From Hippopus hippopus (Eukaryota > Mollusca > Bivalvia > Cardiida > Cardiidae), in contig OX328106.1 of assembly GCA_946811185.2 (NCBI GenBank), positions 49,798,311 to 49,862,310 of the forward strand: 64,000 nucleotides of DNA, given 5' to 3'. Position numbers and translations under genes: made by a program. The notes beneath the pieces are model-generated. The model worked only from the letters and a program-made list of their open reading frames with translations. It had not been told where the DNA came from and searched no databases. This document shows, in pieces, positions 1 through 9,204 of this stretch. Numbering within the stretch: position 1 is the stretch's first letter; every line of letters starts with the position of its first letter.

Positions 1-2520
1 TGACCCCACATGACACAGTTTTAAACTTATCCTAGATTTCATCAAGACAAACATTTTAACCAATTTTCAAATCAATTGAACAATAAATGTGACCTCTAGA
101 ATGCCCACAAGGTATTTCGTTTATTTGACCAAGTGACCTAGTTTGTGAACCCAGGTGATTCAATTTTAGAATCATATGAGATTTTATCGTGTCAAACATT
201 CTGACCAATTTTCAAGTCAATTGAGCAAAAAATGTAGCCTCTAGAGTGCCCACAAGGTATTTCTTTAATTTGACCTAGTGACCTAGTTTATGACCCCAGG
301 TGACCCAATTTTAAACTCATCCGAGATTTCATCAAGACAAACATTCTGACCAATTTTCAAGTCAACTGAGCAAGAAATGTGGCCTCTAGAGTGCCCACAC
401 AGTATTTCTTTAATTTGACCTAGTGACCTAGATTATGACCCCAGGTAACCCAATTTTGAACTCATCCTAGATTTTATCGTGACAAACATTCTGACCAATT
501 TTCAAATCAATTAAACAATAAATGTGGCCTCTAGAGTGCCCACAAGGTATTTCTTTAATTTGACCTAGTGACCTAGTTTATGACCCCAGGTGACCCAATT
601 TTAAACTCATCCGAGATTTTATCAAGACAAACATTCTGACCAATTTTCAAATCAATTAAACAATAAATGTGGCCTCTAGAGTGCCCACAAGGTATTTCTT
701 TAATTTGACCTAGTGACCTAGATTATGACCCCAGGTGACCCAATTTTGAACTCATCCTAGATTTTATCAAGACAAACATTCTGACCAATTTTCATATCAA
801 TTAAACAATAAATGTGGCCTCTAGAGTGCCCACAAGGTATTTCTTTTTTTTGACCTAGTGACCTAGATTATGACCTCAGGTGACCCAATTTTGAACTCAT
901 CCTAGACTTCATCAAGACAAACATTTTATCCCATTTTCAAATCAATTGATGAATAAATGTGGCCTCTAGAGTGCCCTAAAGGTATTTCTTTAATTTGACC
1001 TAGTGACCTAGATTATGACCCCAGGTGACCCAATTTTGAACTCATCCTAGATATTATCAAGACAAACATTCTGACCATCTTTCAAGTCAATTGAGCAATA
1101 AATGTGGCCACTAGAGTGCCCACAAGGTATTTCTTTATTTTGACCAAGTGACCTAGTTTATGACCCTAGGTGACCCAATTTCAAATTCATCCTAGGTTTC
1201 ATCAAGACAAACATTCTGACCAAATTTCAAGTCAATTGAGCAAGAAATGTGACCTCTAGAGTGCCAACAAGGTATTTCTTTTTTTGACCTAGTGACCTAG
1301 ATTATGACCCCACATGACACAGTTTTAAACTTATCCTAGATTTCATCAAGACAAACATTTTAACCAATTTTCAAATCAATTGAACAATAAATGTGACCTC
1401 TAGAATGCCCACAAGGTATTTCGTTTATTTGACCAAGTGACCTAGTTTGTGACCCCAGGTGATTCAATTTTAGAATCATATGAGATTTTATCGTGTCAAA
1501 CATTCTGACTAATGTTCAAGTCAATTGAGCAAAAAATGTAGCCTCTAGAGTGCCCACAAGGTATTTCTTTAATTTGACCTAGTGACCTAGTTTATGACCC
1601 CAGGTGACCCAATTTTAAACTCATCCGAGATTTCATCAAGACAAACATTCTGACCAATTTTCAAGTCAACTGAGCAAGAAATGTGGCCTCTAGAGTGCCC
1701 ACAAGGTATTTCTTTAATTTGACCTAGTGACCTAGATTATGACCCCAGGTGACCCAATTTTAAACTCATCCTAGATTTTATCAAGACAAACATTCTGACC
1801 AATTTTCAAATCAATTAAACAATAAATGTGGCCTCTAGAGTGCCCACAAGGTATTTCTTTAATTTGACCTAGTGACCTAGTTTATGACCCCAGGTGACCC
1901 AATTTTAAACTCATCCTAGACTTCATCAAGACAAACATTTTATCCCATTTTCAAATCAATTGATGAATAAATGTGGCCTCTAGAGTTCCCTAAAAGTATT
2001 TCTTTAATTTGACCTAGTGACCTAGATTATGACCCCAGGTGACCCAATTTTGAACTCATCCTAGATTTTATCAAGACAAACATTCTGACCAATTTTCAAA
2101 TCAATTAAACAATAAATGTGGCCTCTAGAGTGCCCACAAGGTATTTCTTTAATTTGACCAAGTGACCAAGTTTATGACCCCAGGTGATCCAATTTTAGAA
2201 TCATATGAGACTTTATCGTGACAAACATTCTGATCAATTTTCAAGTCAATTGAGCAAAAGATGAAGCCTCAAGAGTGCCCACAAGATATTTCTTTAATTT
2301 GACCTAGTGACCTAGTTTATGATCCCTGGTGACCCAAATCCAAACTCATGTGAGATTTTATCAAGACAAACATTCTGACTAAATTTCAGGTCCATTGAGC
2401 TATAAATGTGGTCTCTAGTGTGCCCACAAGGTATTACTTTAATTTGACCTAGTGACCTAGTTTATGACCCCAGGTGACCCAATTTTGAACTGACAGAATA
2501 CGTTGTGCTCAGGTGGGCTA
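1..2520 (-). repeat. 145-bp satellite array, about 17 monomers
   Basis: Head-to-tail monomers of about 145 bp, each containing GTGACCTAG, CAAGACAAACATTCTGACC and GTGGCCTCTAGAGTGCC. The left edge of the window cuts the array. Positions 1-540 recur almost identically at 1,306-1,845, so nine monomers form a higher-order unit of about 1,305 bp. Near 1,915 the match shifts to an offset of about 1,015 bp, so two monomers are missing. The array ends at about 2,498-2,520 in a short motif (GTGCTCAGGTGGGCTAA) like the terminus at 3,687. On the opposite strand the same monomer occurs at 43.8-45.0 kb. Open frames here are satellite translations. Confidence 0.95.
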
Positions 2521-3430
2521 ACAAACTTAGAACAGGTTCACTACATACCAAAAACAAAGCTCTATGCCTTCCAGTTTTAGAAAAGAAGAATTTTAAAGTT
2601 TTTTCCTTTTTTGTTCCTATGTTAGAACTTGTGACCCCCGGGGCTGCGCCAGTTTTGACCCCAGCGGCATCATTTGAACAAACTTGGTAGAGGTCCATTA
2701 GGAGATGCTATATACCAAATATCAAAGCTCTACACCTTCCAGTTTTAGAGAAGAAGAATTTTAAAGTTTTCTTTCTTTGTTCCTATGTTCAATCTTGTGA
2801 CCCCCGGGGCGGGGCCAGTTTTGACCCCAAGGGCATCATATGAACAAATTTGGTAGAGGTTCACTAGGAGATGCTACATACCAAATATCAAAGCTCTACG
2901 CCTTCCAGTTTCAGAGAAGAAGAATTTTAAAGTTTTCCTTCTTTGTTCCTATGTTCCAACTTGTGGCCCCCATGGTGGGGCCAGTTTTGACCCCAGGGGC
3001 ATCATATGAACAAACTTGGTAGAAGTCCACTAGGAGATGCTAGATGCCAAATATCAAAGCTCTATGTATTCAAGTTTCAGAGAAGAAGAATTTTAAAGTT
3101 TTCCTTCTTTGTTCCTATGTTCAAACTTGTGACCCCCGGGGTGGGGTCAGTTTTGACCCCAGGGGCATCATATGAACAAACTTGGAAGAGGTCCACTAGG
3201 AGATGGCAGATGCCAAATATCAAAACTCCACGCCTTCCAGTTTCATTGAAGAAAAATTTTAAAGTTTTCCTTCTTTGTTCCCATGTTCAAACTTGTGACC
3301 CCCGGGGCGGGGCCAGTTTTGACCCCAGGGGCACCATATGAACAAACTTGGTAGAGGTCCACTAGGAGATGCTACATACCAAATATCAAAGCTCTATGCC
3401 TTCTAGTTTCAGAGAAGAAGATTTTCAAAG
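2521..3430 (-). repeat. 168-bp tandem repeat, about 5.5 units
   Basis: A second, unrelated tandem unit of about 168 bp, recognised by GACCCCAGGGGCATCATATG, AACAAACTTGGTAGAGGTCC and GAGAAGAAGAATTTTAAAG. GC-rich blocks (CCCCGGGGCGGGGCC) alternate with AT-rich ones. It lies between the terminus-like motif at 2,520 and the leader at 3,431-3,687 and appears to be the core of a separate element. The reading frames that cross the units contain the unit period and are not genes. Confidence 0.93.
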
Positions 3431-3687
3431 ATTTTGCTATTTTTTCCCTTTTTGTTGCCATGGCAACCAGAGTTAGGGTGGAATTCAATCTCCTGAACAA
3501 CTTTGATAGAGCTTCACCCAAGGAACATCCCTGCCAAGTTTCATCAAGATTGGCCAAGCAATTTAGGAGGAGGAGATGTTTAAAGGAATTGTGGACAGAC
3601 GGACTGACGGGCAGACGGACAGATGGACGCCGGACAACGACCGGTCACAATACCTCACCTTAGCACTTCGTGCTCAGGTGAGCTAAA
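3431..3687 (-). mobile_element. Leader and terminus of satellite-bearing element
   Basis: On the minus strand this begins with an imperfect palindrome (GCTCACCTGAGCACGAAGTG, then a complementary half) and continues with degenerate runs of ACGGACGG type. The same terminus opens the element at 43,576 and, in decayed form, the one at 56,663. It therefore marks the 5' end of a non-autonomous element with a tandem-repeat core. Bivalve genomes are known to carry such elements (pearl-like or Helitron-like families); which class this belongs to is not settled here. Confidence 0.75.
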
Positions 3688-3714
3688 AATAGAAAATTTG
3701 AATGACAACGTCAG

Positions 3715-4466
3715 AAGATCACGCGGCGCAGCGAACAGTTAAAAAAATTTGTGCCGATCTTGGAATGACACTTGTCCAGATTATAGAACAAATTTGGCGT
3801 ACTAAAAAATTTTAAAACATTTCTTGAGCACTGGCCTACAAGTGGCATGGCATTAAAACAGACCTAAGGGCGGGTGAACGCTAGAAAGAGGAGAAAGTAC
3901 GAAATGGTGGGCCGATTTCTTTAGATGAAGAGTCATGTGATTTGGTGAAGAGATGCATTTTCGCAGATCGGAGACTAACAGTCAGAGAGGTACCGTCGTC
4001 AACCACCATTTCAAGGTCTTCTTCCCACAAAATATTTAAGGACAAACTGAACATGTCACGAGTCTGTAAGAGCTGGGCTCCACATCTGATATCTGATGAT
4101 AACAAACAGAAGAAAGTTCACACGTCTCTAGAGTGTCTTGCTCGAGCTGAAGCAGACTGTTGGATCCTAATTTACTTCAAACCTGAAGGAAAGCGAAAGT
4201 CCAGTATATGGAAGACATCTCGGACCCCTCTATCCAAGAAGGCAAAAAATTCTACTCGGATTTACAACTTTGAGTGCTTTCCACGGCTTAAGGAGGATTT
4301 ACGAAGTTGCAAGTTCGATTCCACCAATGAGCTGGTGTCTGCTATATCTGCTTTTAACAGAGGTTTGACAGAAATTTGGTTTAAGACAGTTTTTGACCAG
4401 CCGTGGATTAAATGGCATGGCAAATGCCTTGAATTTCACGGAGAATACCTTGACAAAGGCTCTTAA
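3715..4466 (+). pseudogene. Relic of a mariner-family transposase
   Basis: The open stretch 3,942-4,466 reads like the middle and end of a mariner (SETMAR-type) transposase. RRLTVREV, then MSRVCKSWAPHL and DDNKQKKV, match the second helix-turn-helix and linker. FPRLKEDLR, FDSTNELVSAI and WIKWHGKCLEFHGEYL match the C-terminal end. The part between, which should hold the catalytic aspartates and an HQDNAPAH-like motif, is missing: the protein jumps from PLSKKAK to the C-terminal block. Upstream, 3,715-3,941 retains traces of the N-terminal helix-turn-helix (EQRTV, CADLGMT) broken by stops and shifts. Not functional. No terminal inverted repeats were recognised. Confidence 0.82.
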
Positions 4467-5029
4467 ACTTAACATTGACGTCGTTAAGTAGCGCTTGACG
4501 TGCGCCACATTGTGAGTACTTGTTGTGGGATTTGTGCTATAATTTTCTTATTTGTGAAGATTTTTGTGTGATTTTCTGTATACATGTTTGGTTTATATGT
4601 ATTGAAAACATATCGAAAAATTGCGTTTGTAGAATTTCATTTTCTTTTGCAATTGAAATTGTCACGGAATTTTGGGACAACCCTCGTACATTTCAGACCA
4701 ATTCTGTAGCAGAGCAGAGTTCATGTATCAAAGGGAGATAAATAGTAAGACTAGTGCAATGAAAAAGAATATATTTGAATTATTTTGCTTTGTTCATTCT
4801 TTTTTTTTTTTAGCTTGCACAATTTTTTCATCTGGTGGAGTTGAGCATTGTCCATAAGTACAGTTTTCAATGTAAGCAAGGGTTACCTCCCATAGCTAGA
4901 TCCAGACCCTTGACTTGTATTTGCATCTTGCCTATTCAGTGAAGTGAACTTGACAGAGGTAATTTTCGCATTTCCCATGAGGCTGAAAATATAGCAACAT
5001 TACATGGTTATTATGATATCTGTCAAGAT
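4467..5029. other. No gene seen
   Basis: AT-rich sequence with a poly-T run at 4,800-4,812. Short open frames here show no recognisable family and no splice context. Nothing supported. Confidence 0.6.
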
Positions 5030-5160
5030 CACTGACCCTTTCAGCACTGTAGGCAAAAACAGAGACCTTTGTGTACAGCTACATCAAGATTAGACTGTAC
5101 CAAACATGCAGTCTGATCTTGGATCTATATCATTGACTTCCTTACTCAAACCTATGGAAT
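5030..5160. repeat. Family B fragment
   Basis: Holds the family B core: GATTAGACTGTACC and, facing it, CAGTCTGATCTTGGATC around a short centre. The ends are decayed. Confidence 0.65.
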
Positions 5161-5261
5161 AACAAAACCATTGCATGCCTGTGTTGACACTTGGCTTCAG
5201 GTGCTTTTTCATTAAGCATTGTAAGTCCAAAAAGGCATATAAACATGTCAAAAATGCGGCT

Positions 5262-5485
5262 CAGACCTAGGGCCTCCAGGTCACAAGTCCCACACTTTAC
5301 CATTGAGCCATGCTGGACCTTGTAAAAGTTGACGATGCAATATGGATGATGGACACAGCATCAACACAAACTTGCCCAAGAAGGAAGTAAATACCTTCAG
5401 CAATGACAGAGGTGAGAAACTGTTAAAGTATTTGCATGATGGCAATGCAGACCACAATGACAGGGCTATGCTGGTAACAAGCATG
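5262..5485 (-). repeat. tRNA-derived SINE head with D-family tail
   Basis: On the minus strand, AGCATGGCTCAATGGTAAAG resembles a tRNA A box and CCTAGGTCTGAGCC a decayed B box. Next to it, 5,340-5,480 matches the D repeat (AATGACAGAG, ACAATGACAGGGCTATG) also found at 12.6, 31.9 and 40.0 kb. It is not a functional tRNA gene because no cloverleaf closes. Confidence 0.6.
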
Positions 5486-5712
5486 TTTTTCCTTTTCCCA
5501 CTATGTTTTCTAAAGTTATTTTTGCTTTGGGGATGTTAAAACATAGGATAGTTTGGTATAGTGTTAGTATCAGACTTACCACTGACTATCAGTTGGCTGT
5601 ATCATTATGTATATTTTATCGCAAGGTGACACATCTGTAGTGAACACTGTATACACAAGTGAGGGAGAACCGGCAGTGAATCTGCAATATAATGAAAGGT
5701 TCCATAACTTAC

Positions 5713-5937
5713 GTTTTTACCACACAATCCTGAGTTTTAATGACCCTGATGGAAAAGACTTTTGAAAACATTGTTAGAAGAGGAGAAAATGCTGGTAACC
5801 AGCATTTTCTCCTCTTTCCACAATGTTTTCTACCCTATCAAGGCCATATTTCATTATTTGAGCAGCAGTTAACTTGTTGTCTCTAAATGCTTTGAATTTG
5901 GATCAGTCTAAAATTTTGTTGTGTGCTAAAGGGTTAA
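5713..5937. mobile_element. Family A element (TTAA MITE with hairpin)
   Basis: Nearly complete copy. Left arm TTTTACCACACAATCCTGAG, central hairpin GAAAATGCTGGTAACCAGC with its flanks, right arm ending in GCTAAAGGGTTAA. The last TTAA (5,934-5,937) is also the first TTAA of the family B copy that follows. Confidence 0.85.
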
Positions 5938-6145
5938 CCCTTAAAGCACTTTTCATAACATAAGGTTGGCTTTGCGTCCAGTGTAGATCAAAATCAGGCT
6001 CCACAAAACATAGGCCTGATCTTTGATGTACGCCATCCACTTTGCTGAAATACTATAGACAAAAGCAACCATGAACTGTGATTATTCCCGTCATATTTCT
6101 AGGATTAACATTTCTGTTGGTTTCATTCGGCGCTCGAAGTGTTAA
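5934..6145. mobile_element. Family B element (TTAA MITE with palindromic core)
   Basis: Runs from TTAACCCTTAAAGCAC to GAAGTGTTAA, about 212 bp. The core is GTAGATCAAAATCAGGCTCC facing GGCCTGATCTTTGATGTAC. TTAA at both ends suggests piggyBac-like target use. Confidence 0.8.
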
Positions 6146-6584
6146 CAATATAGCAAGGCAGCCATGACAAATCTTTTACACTGCATTGGGAAAAGAGATC
6201 AAGCTTTTTTTGCTCAGCTGAATGTGCTGGCTTTTAGCCTACTTTTCAGCAAATGAATAAATAAAAATTTGTGATAGGTCAAATATGTAGACATGTTTAT
6301 TAAAAGGGCCCCTGACAATTTCCAGTAAATTTACACCATCTATTTTTTTCAAAGATATTTCTTGTTTCAATTTCCATGCACTATTCTAAGAAAAACATGA
6401 TTACATGGTCAGGTGAGCTAAAAATAAATTGACTAGAAAAAGTAAAGACCAGGATGCAATGATATAATAAGTTATCTTATACAGGGTAATAAACTGTAAT
6501 AAACATTTTATTACGAACTTAACTCTGAATAGCTTTACATAGTCACCATTGCATATCACATTAAATTATTCTGTTAGTCCTTCA
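6146..6584. other. No gene seen
   Basis: AT-rich sequence. A short GTCAGGTGAGCTAAAAATAAA at about 6,408 resembles the satellite-element terminus at 3,687, but no array follows. Confidence 0.5.
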
Positions 6585-7236
6585 CCACACAATCCCGTGT
6601 TTTAACAACCCTAAGGAAAGAGCCTTATGAAAACGGAGGGAAAGGAGAAAATGCTAGTAGCCAAGATTTTCTCCTTATAAACACAAATTTAATTATTCAA
6701 GCTACATTTAATTCCTCGTCTGCAAAAATTTTTGTCATGAGTTAGATGTTAAGGTATTTTTCATCTTTCTGCTGCTTGAGCAACCCTTAAACTTTGCAAT
6801 ATTTGCAAAAGCTCTTAACTTTAAACTCTTTACTACACATCATGATTTTAGATTTGTCCAAACTGAGAGGATTTCATAAATGGGTTTTGTCTCTGAAATG
6901 GTAGAAAACACAGTGGGGAAAAATAAGAATAGGCTTGTTAACAGCAGTTACTGCTTTTATCACATTATTTTCAAAAGCCCTCTTTGTCTTGGGCCAGAAC
7001 TGTTTGAAGACGGAGTATTACTTTACCAAACATCAAAATTTCAGACCTGTCCAAACTGAAAGCATTTGCAGACAACAAATTAAATGTGCAATGATGCAAT
7101 TTTTGGTTGAAAGGGTAGATATCTGTGTGAAAAGAATGCAATGCGTATCACCAGCATTTCCTCCTTTTTCCCTAATGTATCAAAAACCCATTTTCAGAAA
7201 TGTTTTAAAACTGCAGATTGTGTGGTAAAGGAATAA
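6585..7236. repeat. Three degenerate family A copies
   Basis: Fragments at about 6,585-6,760, 6,826-6,955 and 7,016-7,236 retain CTTCACCACACAATCCCG, GAAAGCATTTGCAGAC and ATTGTGTGGTAAAGG. Their central hairpins are no longer self-complementary, which indicates old copies. Confidence 0.75.
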
Positions 7237-7470
7237 TCCTTAAAGCTCCTTTCACGACTTAGTTGTTCTTGCGGCGAGTGTAGATCAAGATCAGACTGCA
7301 CAAATTGTGCAGATCAGACTGCACAAAATTTGCAGTCTGATCTTTGATCTACACTGTCCACTTTGCAGAGGCATTCTAGACAAAACGTACTTTGATGATG
7401 CATTTATTTGGGTCCTATTTCTAGATTTACAATATCTGTGGGGTTTATTAGATGCTTTAAGGGTTGAAAG
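7230..7470. mobile_element. Family B element
   Basis: Core AGATCAAGATCAGACTGCAC facing GCAGTCTGATCTTTGATCTA, with a small internal duplication (CAGATCAGACTGCAC occurs twice near 7,305). Confidence 0.75.
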
Positions 7471-7608
7471 CCTGTACATGTTTCTGTAAATATCCTTCCT
7501 TTTTGCTTAACTTACTGTGTAACTTTTGGAACAAACACCTTTTCTCCTTCTTCTCTGAAACAATAAGGATGGACAAAATCTGAGAATATCACAACTATAA
7601 CATACGAC

Positions 7609-7865
7609 TGAGCTATGCTCTGTGAAAAGGGAGCTTAATGCATCCACGAAAAGTATCGATCTAGGTCAGCCTGCACCACGCAGGCTGACCTGGGCCAAAA
7701 CTCTTCGCTATTGGCCAATTTTCTGTATATCCAAGAACCAGTCAACCTCATGATTTAGTCAGTTGTTAAAAAAAAGTGGTTATCATGGATCCATAATTAT
7801 ATGACCTGCTTGATATTACGGATCACGGAGATGCATTAAGCCCACTTTTGCCAGAGCATGGCTCA
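7609..7865. mobile_element. TIR MITE, about 257 bp
   Basis: Terminal inverted repeats of about 35 bp: TGAGCTATGCTCTGTGAAAA on the left against TGAGCCATGCTCTGGCAAAA on the right, both running on to GCTTAATGCAT. An inner palindrome at about 7,663-7,692 (AGGTCAGCCTG / CAGGCTGACCT) adds a second stem. No coding capacity. Superfamily unknown; no clear target duplication. Confidence 0.8.
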
Positions 7866-7984
7866 ATTTAGTTTTCAATTTGTGTAACAAATAATCATCT
7901 GCAGATGAATTTCGAAAAAATGTGGCGAAGGGAGAAATTGCTCATAACATGAAATTCCTCCTGTTGTAGAATGTTTTAACAAAT

Positions 7985-8190
7985 CAGTATGACTCAACTT
8001 TTACACAAAACTTTTGCAAAGCATTTGCAGAAGGCAAATAAGATACAAATGATGGGAGTGGCCTTTGAAAGAGTAGAAAATACTGTGGGAAAAAGAGAAA
8101 ACTTATCAGCATCTTATCCTTTTCTCATAATGTTATCAAAAGAATGCTTGCAAAGGGTGAAAAAAACACATATGTTTGGTAAAGGGTTAA
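7985..8190. repeat. Degenerate family A copy
   Basis: Identified by GAAAGAGTAGAAAATACTG and the terminal TTTGGTAAAGGGTTAA. The hairpin has decayed. Confidence 0.65.
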
Positions 8191-8304
8191 ACTTCAAATT
8201 AATATGATAATGGGTACTTTACACGAATGTTTTGTAAGTCCCCTTCTGCAAGTTTGTTTTTGAGACTATCTTTATGTTTATGCAATGGATAGCCTATGAA
8301 ACAA

Positions 8305-8532
8305 TTAACCCTTTCCCAAGCAATCCCTGGTTTTCACGACCCTGGAAAAGAAGCCTTTTGAAAATATCGTGGGAAAAGGAAAAAATGCTGGTAACCAGCA
8401 TTTTCTCCTTTTCCCACAATGTTTTCTACCCTCCCAGAACAAACTTCAGTTTTTGAGTCACGTTAGTTTTGTCGTCTGCAAATGCTTTCAATTTGGACTC
8501 GTCTGAAATTCTGTCATTCGGTAAAGAGTTAA
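8305..8532. mobile_element. Family A element, full length
   Basis: TTAA at 8,305-8,308 and 8,529-8,532. Left arm TTAACCCTTTCCCAAGCAAT, hairpin at about 8,360-8,425, right arm GCAAATGCTTTCAATTTGGA, end GGTAAAGAGTTAA. A good reference copy at 228 bp. Confidence 0.88.
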
Positions 8533-8619
8533 GGGAATAAAGCAAGTGCCGATTACAAAATCATTGGTTCTTTTTCCCACAATATTTTCTATATCATTGA
8601 ATTTAGACATTTTCCTTTC

Positions 8620-9036
8620 CTTTCACCCTTCACCACACAATCCTTAGGCTTAACTTCTGGGCTTGGCCCCTAAGGGAGAAGATGTGAGAACACTTGAAGA
8701 CTAACAAAATAAACAGGGAGATGGATTTCTCTTTGAAATGGTGTAAACATTGTAGGAAAGGGAGAAGATGCTGGCTACCAGCCTTTTTCCACAGGGCTGT
8801 TTAACCGTTTTCCACACAATCTCGAGTTTTAACTACCCTTCTGAAAATGGCTTTTAGACTAGTCCAATTTGAGAGCATTTTTATCAGTAATGGAAGTTTT
8901 CTTTGAAAGGGTGAAAAACGTTGATTGTACAGGAGAAAATGCTGGTTACCAGCATTTTCTTCTATTCCAACAATGTTCTCAAAAGCCTTCTAGCTCAAGA
9001 TCCTAAAAACTCATGATTGTGTGATATAGAGTTAAA
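8620..9036. repeat. Two degenerate family A copies
   Basis: Left-arm motifs CTTCACCACACAATCC (about 8,628) and TTTTCCACACAATCTCGAG (about 8,810). The second keeps a recognisable hairpin at 8,930-8,985. Confidence 0.7.
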
Positions 9037-9144
9037 CCAAAGTGCAAGAAGAGTCTGGTCGAGCTGGGATATGAATCTACAAACTCCGAACTACTAGTCT
9101 TCTGTGTTATCAAATGAGATTCTCTGTTCTGCAAAGACACATAC

Positions 9145-9204
9145 CTTGATGGACTTGAGAATAGGAACATGGCCGATAGTTTTCATGGACTCTCCAATGG
9201 TTGC
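9145..9204 (-). CDS. ANAPC4: ANAPC4 exon (14th and last found)
   Basis: Twenty codons in phase 0/0, with acceptor TTTTTTCAG and donor AAG|GTATGT. Encodes ATIGESMKTIGHVPILKSIK, which aligns with the IGKSMNQA region of the family. No later exon is recognised between here and the left edge. Confidence 0.88.

Noticed and set aside
2840..3341. Open frames of 60-111 residues near the left edge
   Set aside because: They cross 168-bp tandem units and copy the unit period; no coding signal.
5262..5335. tRNA gene on the minus strand
   Set aside because: B box is decayed and the stems do not close.
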